Of a stretch of DNA of 64,000 nucleotides, positions 48,553 to 57,452 are shown piece by piece. The notes beneath the pieces were generated by a model. That model worked only from the letters and a program-made list of their open reading frames with translations, ran no database searches and was not told where the DNA came from. Within the stretch, counting starts at the first letter, position 1. Every line of letters begins with the position of its first letter. Source of the DNA: Brenneria sp. hezel4-2-4 (GTDB lineage Bacteria; Pseudomonadota; Gammaproteobacteria; Enterobacterales; Enterobacteriaceae); NCBI RefSeq assembly GCF_013155275.1, contig NZ_JABJXS010000014.1:21626-85625 (forward strand), written 5' to 3'. The position numbers were made by a program, and so were the translations under genes.

Positions 48553-49260
48553 ATGAAAGATAAAATTAGATATGCCGCTATTAATGGATCGGAGCGCATC
48601 GATGGGAATAATGCTCGCGCATTGGAGTGGGCTGGCCACTATTTGGAAGAACAAGGTATTAGTCTGGAAGTATTCTCTCTGGCTGATGCTCAAATTGAAC
48701 CTTGTGGTGCATGTGGAGATTGTAATTTTCGAAACGAACCGTGCGAACAGAATGATGATTCAGCACGTGCTGTTCGGCTTATGGAAGCGAGTGACGGAGT
48801 GATCTTCGCGAGTTCAGTGCATGGATTTGGCCCAACTCCTCTGATGTCTGCGTTTCTAGAACGGGTTGGTACTGGATTCCTGCGCCATAATCGTACGCTA
48901 ACTAACAAAGTGGCTGGGATCATAGTGACCGGCAGGCGTATGGGGCACGTCGAGGTATACAATCAGATGCTTCAATGTGCGCTTTTGAACCGAATGATTA
49001 TGGTTGGATACGGATTCCCAGCGATGCTCGTCGGTGACAAAAAAGGTGAGGTTTTGGGAGATAGCGAAGGCATGGAAATGATGCGCCGGATGATTGATCG
49101 AATGGTCTCAATGACACGTCTTATGCGTGAGTATGAGCAACTTACAGGACGGGTTGCGCTTCAGGTTGCTGAGCCAGGGGAACGGCATCGTGTGAATAAG
49201 GATGGTAAGTTTTATGTCCCGCCAAAGCCCAATATGTATCAAAGCAAAAATATAGAATGA
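48553..49260 (+). CDS. NAD(P)H-dependent iron-sulfur flavoprotein
   Basis: Flavodoxin-fold oxidoreductase of 235 residues. AINGSERIDGNNARAL is the FMN phosphate-binding loop; C51, C54, C57 and C64 (CGACGDCNFRNEPC) form the compact cysteine motif of Isf-type flavoproteins, which hold a [4Fe-4S] cluster beside FMN. SSVHGFGPTPLMSAFLERV is the second flavin contact. The redox step it performs is unknown; it might reduce or oxidise the heterocycle, or feed electrons to another enzyme. It ends the first gene group of the cluster; about 170 AT-rich bases follow before the next gene, enough for a promoter. Confidence 0.82.
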   Translation: MKDKIRYAAINGSERIDGNNARALEWAGHYLEEQGISLEVFSLADAQIEPCGACGDCNFRNEPCEQNDDSARAVRLMEASDGVIFASSVHGFGPTPLMSAFLERVGTGFLRHNRTLTNKVAGIIVTGRRMGHVEVYNQMLQCALLNRMIMVGYGFPAMLVGDKKGEVLGDSEGMEMMRRMIDRMVSMTRLMREYEQLTGRVALQVAEPGERHRVNKDGKFYVPPKPNMYQSKNIE

Positions 49261-49433
49261 TTATCTGGTTTATATGATCTATTTCCTTTGTATTATCCAA
49301 AGGACGTAATATCAAAAATATTTCACGTATTTACCCTCCGGAAATATATGCGAGGAATTATGATAATTTTTCAATGGAGTTAAGCTTTGTTTTTTTGATT
49401 TAAATATTATTTACACTCAAGGGATAATAAAAA

Positions 49434-50543
49434 ATGACGGGAAGGAAAATAGGCGGAGGGAGTATATTTCACAGCTATTTGGCAAAGTGGATTGCGGTGG
49501 AGCATCTCGAACGTTTCTCAAATTCAACCATTACAGAAATATCTCAGGCTTATGCGGGAATATATTCGTCCCGGCCTACTAGTTGGCTAGCCTTGATGGC
49601 GCGGAACGGTAATGTCAAACGGGATGAAGCCATTGCTATGGAAACAGATCCCGGCTTAGTGCGAATACCTGGAATGCGACGTTCAAAGTTTCTACTCCCA
49701 CACACTCTGGCGTCCAAGGTTTTTGGCGCAACCCGTCTACCGCTAGCCAGCCATGAGTGGAGATTAACCGAAGCCGGACTTACGTTGGATGATTATCAAC
49801 GAATACTACCTGATCTAATTGAATTCACTCGCTGTTCACCCGTCCAGCAGAAAGATATCGGTTATGCCCTTGGCTTGGTCGGCTCTCAAATTCGGGCATG
49901 TACGACCGTCGCTACTTATCAAGGGGTAATAATTCGGACCCCTCCGGCGAATCCTTGGTCCAGTCGGTGGTTGTATGTTGCTGCGCCTGATTCTTTACTC
50001 TCTTTCGAGGACAAGCCTTCCAACCGTGAGCAATTACTGCGTGAGATTGCCTGTCGTTACATTGAACATTATGGGCCGGTAACTGTAGGCGATCTTGCCT
50101 GGTGGCTGGGGGTGTCGAAGGGGAGCGCACGCTTATACATAGAGGGAGCAGGGGCATACGAAATTGGCGCTGAAATGTGGATAAGCGCCAGTAAGCGGGA
50201 TCGTTTTCAACAATACATTTCATGTGCCGACCAACACTCTGGCGCAGAGGTACGATTTCTCCCCGCCTGGGATCCTCTGGTTATGGGGTATGCGCCCGGT
50301 TCTATGCAACGCGATTGTCTTGGGCTTAATCAGATCGGAGGGTATGACTCCGCAGGGAATGGGCGACCTGTTGTGATGATTGGTGCCCGAGCTGTGGCTA
50401 CCTGGCGCACCATTGCTAAAGGGGGCAATCGCTCTATCTGGATAGATTTGTCACAGGTTTCTGACCATGAGCAAAAAATCCTTAAAGAAGCCGCCTCTGT
50501 ATGGACGAACAGAATTGGCACTCTCCAGTATCAAGAGAATTAA
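49434..50543 (+). CDS. AlkZ/YcaQ-like DNA glycosylase family protein (HTH_42), variant active site
   Basis: Protein of 369 residues in the winged-helix AlkZ/YcaQ family. Alignable segments are an N-terminal helix bundle, AYAGIYSSRPTSWLALMAR, RIPGMRRSKFLLP, YIEHYGPVTVGDLAWWLGVSKG (winged helix) and FLPAWDPLVMGY, typical of the family. AlkZ in the azinomycin cluster protects the producer by excising the crosslinked base; related genes sit in clusters for trioxacarcin and hedamycin. The catalytic Q-x-Q/D motif of those enzymes lines up with Y44-S45-S46 here, so it may use other residues or bind without cutting. Its presence suggests that the product damages DNA (inference). 35 bases separate it from the NRPS. 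Confidence 0.85.
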   Translation: MTGRKIGGGSIFHSYLAKWIAVEHLERFSNSTITEISQAYAGIYSSRPTSWLALMARNGNVKRDEAIAMETDPGLVRIPGMRRSKFLLPHTLASKVFGATRLPLASHEWRLTEAGLTLDDYQRILPDLIEFTRCSPVQQKDIGYALGLVGSQIRACTTVATYQGVIIRTPPANPWSSRWLYVAAPDSLLSFEDKPSNREQLLREIACRYIEHYGPVTVGDLAWWLGVSKGSARLYIEGAGAYEIGAEMWISASKRDRFQQYISCADQHSGAEVRFLPAWDPLVMGYAPGSMQRDCLGLNQIGGYDSAGNGRPVVMIGARAVATWRTIAKGGNRSIWIDLSQVSDHEQKILKEAASVWTNRIGTLQYQEN

Positions 50544-50578
50544 CTATAAAACGCCAACAATAAGTAAGGCAGGATAAC

Positions 50579-53500
50579 ATGGCAAATGAGATGACTTTAG
50601 TACCTCAAAAACCAGATTTACAGCATTTGACTGAAAGTTTGTCTGGGAAGACTCCAAAGAATGTTCGCTCTATATGGGAGGCATTCGAGTGTAAAGGGAC
50701 CAAGTCTTCGTCTTTGGAACGCGTAGAGGAAATTATTAGCCTGCCTAATGGGCTCACCACTTCAATAGAAGACCTCGTAACGACGGCGGCCATGTTGGGG
50801 GCATTGCTCAGTACTGAAGGTAGGGTCACAGTTGGAATAAATGTTAATGGTGTCGCTAGTTACCTTGAAATCGATGCGGCTGAGTTATGCCGTACGGATG
50901 ATACGCGTGCTTATATTTGTCATTTACGCCAAACCGCAGAACGGGTAAGGCATGATGAAATTAACGGTGTGGATATTGAGGTTACTGATGGGCAAACCAA
51001 ACCTGCCGCCCAATCATTAGTCTGGTTGTCAGCCAAGGACGAGCGGTATGTATTGTCTTTACCAGAAAACCGTATCGAACAAACTGCGCGAACGCACCTG
51101 TGTAGGGTTGCGAGTTTTGCGTGCGCCCGCGTCTTGAGCTGTGGGGTAACTCCTGAAACGAATACCCTGCCTAAGCACTATATATCTGAACCAAGGCAGC
51201 GCAAGTCAATGATCGAACGCATTTTCAAACATGTGCAGGAGAGACCTACATCTCCAGCGATTGTGGATGATACATGTGGTCAAACCTTGACTTACGCCGA
51301 GGTGTGGGCCGCTTCAGCACAGCTGATAAAACAGTTAAACGAACAGTTTCCTCATCGATCATCGCCCCCTTGTGTCGCGCTATTTTTAGATAGGGGTTGG
51401 CGGCATCTCGTTTCTATCATTGCCGTTCAGCGTATGGGAGGGACTTGCGTACTGATCGATCCTTCTCATCCAGACGAGCGGATACGCACATTCATTAATG
51501 AATGTGACCCGGTCGCAGTTTTTTCTGCCGGCAGCCTAGTCAGTAGAGCTTATGATCTTGCCAATGTCCCCGTACTGATCATAAACAAAGAATATGGCTC
51601 ACAGCAGCAAATTGAATGGGAAGTCGATACGGGGATTGGAACGACTAATGAAGTATGTTTCATAGCGGGAACATCAGGATCCACCGGCCGTCCGAAAGCT
51701 GTCTGTCTATCTTATAGTGGAATAGGTGTAACGCTTGACGCCATTATTAATCATGCTGGTTTGGAAGAACGCTCCAGAGGTTCATGGCTATCATCACCAG
51801 GGTACGGGATGGTTGAAGTTGACCCTCTGCCGATATTGTGCGCTGGCGGGGTGGTCTGTATTCCCTCGTCTGAGGTTTTACAAGATGTAAGGTTACTGGC
51901 CATTTGGCTCTCTAAGCAAAAGATCACACATTCGTTAGTCATGACATCAATCGCTGAAGCTTTATGGGCTGGCGGCGGACTGGCAACAGATCTACGCACG
52001 ATGCTGATCGCGGGTGAGAGGTGTAAACAGTGGCAACCTGCGAATCTCAACTATCGGGTGCTTAATGTCTACGGATCTGCTGAGGCTGCCGTCGTGTCAA
52101 TTGAGGATCTTTCAGCGGCACGTCGAACATTATTGCCATCTGTAGGTCGCGCAGTGCGCGGGGCGAACATGTATGTGGTCGATGATTATGGGCAAGAACT
52201 TCCTGCAAACTGCGTCGGTGAGTTAATCATTACAGGTGAAACGCTATCGGTATGTTATCTCAATGCGGGAGAAACCAAGAAATCTTTTCATCCGAACAGG
52301 TTAGATAAAACCTCACTTATGCAATATGTTTCGGGTGATAGAGCTCGGATGCATCTGGATGGGACTGTTGAAATATTTGGTCGAACAGATACGGTTGTAA
52401 AAATTCGCGGGCACCGCGTAGATCTCACAGAGGTGGAGATCTCTGCTCTCGAGGTTTCTGGTGTGGCTAAAGCAGCAGCTACCTGCTTGAGTGATGACAC
52501 TGGTACGACACTGGTATTATTTATTGAACAGATCCAGGGAGCAACAGGTGTTAAAGATGCAGTACGTAAACATCTTGGGGGGCAACTTCAACCCTCGGCT
52601 CAGCCAAGTCAGATTGTTACAAGCATATTACCGTTAGGCAGCAACGGTAAGGTGGATTACGCATCTTTACAAGTTCATACATTAGCGCGAAATGTGAATC
52701 AAACGGTCTTCACTCCCATAACTGAAAATGAAATGGTGTTGCGTGAATGCTGGTTGACCTGGACTCGATGTGATGAGGCGACATTTGAATCCAATTTTTT
52801 CAATTCCGGTGGGGACTCATTACGTGCGATGCGCATGATGGGAGAACTTGCCTGCCAGCATAGCATACATGTTGAGATGAGTTCTTTCCTTGAAAATCCT
52901 ACTCTTTCGAATCTTATATATTTGGCTAACACCTCACACTACACCGACCTGCCAACGTTTAAGCATCTTCCAGATAACCAACAGTTGGAGCCTTTCAATC
53001 TGAACGAGAGCCAACAGGCTTTGTGGATTGGTCGTGGTGCTGATTTTGACTATGGTGGTGTTGGTTGCCAGGGATACTTCGAGTGGGAAGTAAAGGATCT
53101 GGATAAGGAAAGGTTTGAGCGAGCGGTTGGTTTATTGGTTGAGCGCCATTCAATGCTTCGTATGACAATTGATGCCGCCGGCCATCAGAAAATTGGCATT
53201 TTTCATGGAAAACAAGCCGTTAAGTTTACGGATTTGAGTCAGCTTTCTCAGGAAGATATTGATAATGAAATCAATAAAATCCGCCTGCATATGGCTAATG
53301 AAGAGATCGGGACAACCCAATGGCCTCTTTTCCAGTTTGTTATAAGCCAGATTAATGTGACTTTAAGCAGGGTGCACTTCTGTATCGATATGTTGATCGC
53401 TGATGCCTGGTCAATTTTCCAAGTGATCATCCCCGACCTCATCGACTTTTATTTTGAGGACAATCCCCAATTACCTGAGCTTAAAACCACGTTTCATGAC

Positions 53501-56131
53501 TATGTTGCTTATAGAGAGAAAGTTGTTCTGAGTGAGCGATATCGTGCCGATCGTGAGTATTGGTTAAAGAAAATAACCACATTACCCGTTGCTCCTAAGT
53601 TACCGCAGCTTGAATCGGGCGTTTCTGATTCGGATGCAAGATTTGAAAGATACGAAAGTTCTCTTGGCAAAGAGACCTGGAATCGCCTGAAAGCCCAGGC
53701 TCAGAAAAGGAATATTTCGCCGTCAGGGGCTATCGCCCTGGCACTATGTGAGGTGTTACGTACCTGGAGTGAAGAAGATCAGTTTACATTGAACTTCCCG
53801 GTCTCGGATCGGATGCCCGTGAGTGATGATATTGACTCCGTGGTGGGTGATTTTACAAATACACTCCTTGTTCCTTATGAAGCCAGTGTCGGTGATACGC
53901 TCGAGGTTCGCGGCAAACGGTTACAGAACGCAATTTGGGAAGCGCTTGATCACCGACTGTTTAGTGGTGTAGAGGTATTACGTGAACTCTCCAGGCTGCG
54001 TCGAACAGGGCTTGTTCCACTAATGCCTGTGGTGTTGACGAGCCTTCTTGGGCATCCCGGACGACATGACGTTGCTCGCTTAGGGCGCGAAGTTTTTGGC
54101 GTATCACAAACCCCGCAGGTAACCCTGGATGTTCAGATACGAGAGTCAGAAGGGACGCTGTACTTTAAATGGGATTACTTATCAGGAGTCATTCGCCCCG
54201 ATGTTATCCAGGCGATGTATAGTGCCTTCTGCTCATTGTTGCAGCAGTTGGCGGACGAACCCGAGATTTGGGAAAACACCCGGCCAGACCTGCGCCCCCC
54301 CGAGCAGATTGAAGTACGAAACGCGGTCAATGACACGGGCTATATCGTCCCTCAGGTTCATTTGCGCGATTTGCTTCTGGAACGTCTTACTGAGAGTGTA
54401 AATGAACCCGCCGTCATCGACGCCTATAAGACATATACCTGGGGTGAACTCGGTCATATTGCAGCCTATATCAGTTCGCAGATCCGGCAGGCATGTTCCT
54501 TCGATGAGCAATTTGTCGGGATAGTGCTACCGAAAGGAATGACACAATATGCTACCGTTTATGGTTGCCTGTTGGCTGGTGTTGGTTATGTTCCTGTAGA
54601 TATTGACCTACCGTCTGAACGTATAGGTGCGATGTTTACGCAGGCAGGGGTGCAAGTAGCAATTGCTCTACCTGAAATTACACTCCCTGCCAATATCCAT
54701 AAGATTGAACTGGTAGTTGCAGATCTCAGCGGCCTGGCTCAACAACACCAGGATATTGATTTGCCGCCATGCGATCTGGGTCGAAAAGGTTATACACCGT
54801 ATGTGATCTTCACTTCTGGCTCTACCGGAACTCCTAAGGGTGTTGAAATTCCAGAGGTAGCCGTTATCAACCATATTTTCGACGTGGTCGAGCGCTTCGG
54901 TTTGAATGCATCCACCAGACATCTGGCTTCTGCTGCATTCCACTTTGACATGTCAGTCTTCGATATTTTCGGTCCGTTAATGCACGGAGGTTCTGTCGTG
55001 GTGCCAGAACATGCAACTGGGCCAGATCCGGACTCCTGGTTGCGATTGATTCAAAGGCACGAAATCACATTCTGGGCATGTGTTCCCGCCGTTATGGAAC
55101 TCGTATGCAGCGTAGCTGAGATTGGCCGTTCGACGTATGCTGTGGCCTCGGTCGCTAACATCGTAATGGCCGGTGACTGGATTCCATTATCGTTACTCCC
55201 TCGAGCCAGAACGCTTTTCCCATCTGCCCGGCTGTTTTCGTGTGGTGGACCTACCGAAACAACTAACTGGTCAGTGATTCATGAGATCAACGAACAGGAA
55301 GGTAGCGTTGTCAGAACAGTTATTTATGGCACGCCGATGCGGAACTCTAAGTATCACATCGTCGCTAATGACTGGAGTGATTGTCCTGACTGGGTACCTG
55401 GTGAAATGTTGGTAGAAAGCGATATTTCATTGTCATGTGGATACATTGGTCAACCAGATTTAACCAAGCGCACATTTATTCGCCATCCCCGAACTGGCAT
55501 GCGGATGTATCGTACAGGGGATCTGGGGCGCTATCTGCCCAATGGCGAGATAGAAATCCTGGGGCGGTTAGATAATCAGATCAAGATTAACGGATTCAGA
55601 ATTGAGCTTGGGGAAATTGAAAAGGTTGCCGAGGCCTGTGTTGGAGTATTCCGTGCTTGTGCCTTCTCATTACCTGGCCAGAATGGACACCCTAAGAATA
55701 TTGCATTGGTCTATCTCGGTGAACCAATGCTTGAATCCGTGATAATCAAGGCTCTGACGCAACACCTGCCTAACTACATGATACCAAAATCCATCCGGCA
55801 TGTACCCCATCTCCCTTTATCGAAGAATGGGAAGGTGGATGTATTAGCCTTACGTAATGCATTGAGGAATGAAATGAAAGAGCCAAATATTACATCCCGG
55901 AAGAGCACCTTACGGGAGGTTATTCATGTAATTTCCACTCAATTGTCTGAGCCTGTTGTGTTGCCTGAAGACAACTTCTTCGACTTGGGAGGGGATTCAC
56001 TGTCCGCGACAAGGATCAAGGCTGAACTGGAAGCCAGGTTGTCGGTTGTCATTCCACTGGAGAACATCATGCTAACCGAAACGATAGATGAGTTAGCCAA
56101 TAGCTTGTTCATTGGGGGGGACTATGAATAG
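50579..56131 (+). CDS. Nonribosomal peptide synthetase, A-PCP-Cy-A-PCP
   Basis: 1850 residues. Residues 1-210: no complete domain, perhaps a relic of a condensation domain. A1 (about 215-700): SGSTGRPK, NVYGSAEAA, GRTDTVVKIRGHR, GSNGKVDY; by hand alignment to GrsA its code is GMVLLAVVVK, with Gly at position 235 where alpha-amino-acid domains have Asp. That loss is typical for aryl acids such as anthranilate. PCP1: NSGGDSLRA (Ser about 747). Cy (about 800-1230): DMLIADAWS at 937-945 fits DxxxxDxxS, the heterocyclisation motif. A2 (about 1260-1740): SGSTGTPKG, code DMFAVACNWK, related to but not equal to Cys/Ser codes. PCP2: LGGDSLSA (Ser about 1807). No TE or reductase. Predicted product: aryl-oxazoline or -thiazoline on PCP2, then transfer to the PCP-TE protein. 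Confidence 0.92.
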   Translation: MANEMTLVPQKPDLQHLTESLSGKTPKNVRSIWEAFECKGTKSSSLERVEEIISLPNGLTTSIEDLVTTAAMLGALLSTEGRVTVGINVNGVASYLEIDAAELCRTDDTRAYICHLRQTAERVRHDEINGVDIEVTDGQTKPAAQSLVWLSAKDERYVLSLPENRIEQTARTHLCRVASFACARVLSCGVTPETNTLPKHYISEPRQRKSMIERIFKHVQERPTSPAIVDDTCGQTLTYAEVWAASAQLIKQLNEQFPHRSSPPCVALFLDRGWRHLVSIIAVQRMGGTCVLIDPSHPDERIRTFINECDPVAVFSAGSLVSRAYDLANVPVLIINKEYGSQQQIEWEVDTGIGTTNEVCFIAGTSGSTGRPKAVCLSYSGIGVTLDAIINHAGLEERSRGSWLSSPGYGMVEVDPLPILCAGGVVCIPSSEVLQDVRLLAIWLSKQKITHSLVMTSIAEALWAGGGLATDLRTMLIAGERCKQWQPANLNYRVLNVYGSAEAAVVSIEDLSAARRTLLPSVGRAVRGANMYVVDDYGQELPANCVGELIITGETLSVCYLNAGETKKSFHPNRLDKTSLMQYVSGDRARMHLDGTVEIFGRTDTVVKIRGHRVDLTEVEISALEVSGVAKAAATCLSDDTGTTLVLFIEQIQGATGVKDAVRKHLGGQLQPSAQPSQIVTSILPLGSNGKVDYASLQVHTLARNVNQTVFTPITENEMVLRECWLTWTRCDEATFESNFFNSGGDSLRAMRMMGELACQHSIHVEMSSFLENPTLSNLIYLANTSHYTDLPTFKHLPDNQQLEPFNLNESQQALWIGRGADFDYGGVGCQGYFEWEVKDLDKERFERAVGLLVERHSMLRMTIDAAGHQKIGIFHGKQAVKFTDLSQLSQEDIDNEINKIRLHMANEEIGTTQWPLFQFVISQINVTLSRVHFCIDMLIADAWSIFQVIIPDLIDFYFEDNPQLPELKTTFHDYVAYREKVVLSERYRADREYWLKKITTLPVAPKLPQLESGVSDSDARFERYESSLGKETWNRLKAQAQKRNISPSGAIALALCEVLRTWSEEDQFTLNFPVSDRMPVSDDIDSVVGDFTNTLLVPYEASVGDTLEVRGKRLQNAIWEALDHRLFSGVEVLRELSRLRRTGLVPLMPVVLTSLLGHPGRHDVARLGREVFGVSQTPQVTLDVQIRESEGTLYFKWDYLSGVIRPDVIQAMYSAFCSLLQQLADEPEIWENTRPDLRPPEQIEVRNAVNDTGYIVPQVHLRDLLLERLTESVNEPAVIDAYKTYTWGELGHIAAYISSQIRQACSFDEQFVGIVLPKGMTQYATVYGCLLAGVGYVPVDIDLPSERIGAMFTQAGVQVAIALPEITLPANIHKIELVVADLSGLAQQHQDIDLPPCDLGRKGYTPYVIFTSGSTGTPKGVEIPEVAVINHIFDVVERFGLNASTRHLASAAFHFDMSVFDIFGPLMHGGSVVVPEHATGPDPDSWLRLIQRHEITFWACVPAVMELVCSVAEIGRSTYAVASVANIVMAGDWIPLSLLPRARTLFPSARLFSCGGPTETTNWSVIHEINEQEGSVVRTVIYGTPMRNSKYHIVANDWSDCPDWVPGEMLVESDISLSCGYIGQPDLTKRTFIRHPRTGMRMYRTGDLGRYLPNGEIEILGRLDNQIKINGFRIELGEIEKVAEACVGVFRACAFSLPGQNGHPKNIALVYLGEPMLESVIIKALTQHLPNYMIPKSIRHVPHLPLSKNGKVDVLALRNALRNEMKEPNITSRKSTLREVIHVISTQLSEPVVLPEDNFFDLGGDSLSATRIKAELEARLSVVIPLENIMLTETIDELANSLFIGGDYE

Positions 56132-57452
56132 CAATCAGACTCACCAGAAATGGCTCGATCATGTCACAGCATATCTGAATCGGCATACGACACCACAAAG
56201 TCTCCTTCAGAAGAGGGAATCGCACATTCAGGAAGTACTTGAGTACGTTAAAGATCGCTCCTCATTCTATCGTGAGCACCTGAAAAGGGAAAATAAGACC
56301 CAGAGTATCTTAAAAATCCTTGAAAATGTGCCTTTCACTACGAAGGGGGACTTACGTTCTGCTGGCATATCAGTTTGTAGCGCCCCGTTTGATGAAATCG
56401 CGATGTATTACGAAACGACAGGAACCACTGGGAAGCCAACACCGTGTCCACGAGCACCAATAGATGCCGATACAAGCGGGGCTTATGTGCAATACGCAAT
56501 GAATAAGTTGTATCAATCAACTTTCGGAACGATGAAGGCGCTCACTGCCATCATGGGGCCATCAGAGTTGTATGCCTTCGGGGACACCTATGGGGAAGCT
56601 TGTCGGAATCTTGGTATCCCATTTGTTCGACTGTGGCCAGAGAGCCCCCGCGTTGGGTTGGATAAGGCAGCTCAACTGATAAAGGATCTCGGTGTGCGCT
56701 CATTAATCTGTTCCCCCGCAGTAGCGCTTGCCCTTGCACGGTTGTATGTAAGTCTCGGTATCGAGCCACGTGAGACAGCAGTAAAACAAATCCTTGTTCT
56801 TGGTGAGTTATGTACACCGGAGATGCTGGTGAACATTGGCAAGATTTGGGGGGCGCAATGTACTCACGGTCTGTATGGATCACAGGAAGCACATGCGGTC
56901 GCCACGGGTTGCCCTGAAGGTAACTTGCATTTATCTGAAACGAACTATCTGGCGGAAATACTTCCTATACCTGAACTCGGCAGCGAATTGGGTGAATTAT
57001 GTCTGACAATGTTGGTTCCGGGGGCCAAACCGTTGATTCGCTTCTGTACCGGCGATTTGGTTAGTCTTCAGCCAGCAACTCATTGCAGCTGCGGTAATCA
57101 CTCCCGCTGCTTACGAGTATACGGTAGAGCTGATGATGTTATGGCTATTGGGGGTCGTAAAGTTTACCCAGCCGCAATTGAGTCGATTATTTTAACATCA
57201 GCTGATTGGGTTTGGGGGTATCAGGTCAACGTTAGTAGGGCGAAAGATGGCACTGACGAGATTGACGTTTTGATGACGGCAAATATTGGTTCGAGATCGG
57301 TGGATGAAGTCCAGAAACTGCTAGCAGATTTTTTTGGCGTTCCGGTCAGATTGCAGTTGGTCGAACGTTTAGATTCAAGAACAGAGACCGGTGCTTACAT
57401 TTCCTGGAAGCATGCCAGGGTTCAGGACAACAGGAAAGAATCAACGTCATGA
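56124..57452 (+). CDS. PaaK-like aryl/acyl-adenylate ligase
   Basis: Protein of 442 residues (start MNSNQTHQKWLDH at 56124, eight bases inside the NRPS) related to phenylacetate-CoA ligase. Motifs: YYETTGTTGKPTP (phosphate loop), GLYGSQEAHA, CTGDLVSLQP, CSCGNHSRCLRVYGRADDV and GGRKVYPAAIE (catalytic Lys region); the Cys-rich stretch is shared with PaaK. It would activate a carboxylate as AMP ester and pass it to CoA or a carrier. Anthranilate is a candidate, but A1 of the NRPS appears able to do that, so it may activate a further acid or load the PCP of the PCP-TE protein. It is translationally coupled to both neighbours. Confidence 0.85.
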   Translation: MNSNQTHQKWLDHVTAYLNRHTTPQSLLQKRESHIQEVLEYVKDRSSFYREHLKRENKTQSILKILENVPFTTKGDLRSAGISVCSAPFDEIAMYYETTGTTGKPTPCPRAPIDADTSGAYVQYAMNKLYQSTFGTMKALTAIMGPSELYAFGDTYGEACRNLGIPFVRLWPESPRVGLDKAAQLIKDLGVRSLICSPAVALALARLYVSLGIEPRETAVKQILVLGELCTPEMLVNIGKIWGAQCTHGLYGSQEAHAVATGCPEGNLHLSETNYLAEILPIPELGSELGELCLTMLVPGAKPLIRFCTGDLVSLQPATHCSCGNHSRCLRVYGRADDVMAIGGRKVYPAAIESIILTSADWVWGYQVNVSRAKDGTDEIDVLMTANIGSRSVDEVQKLLADFFGVPVRLQLVERLDSRTETGAYISWKHARVQDNRKESTS

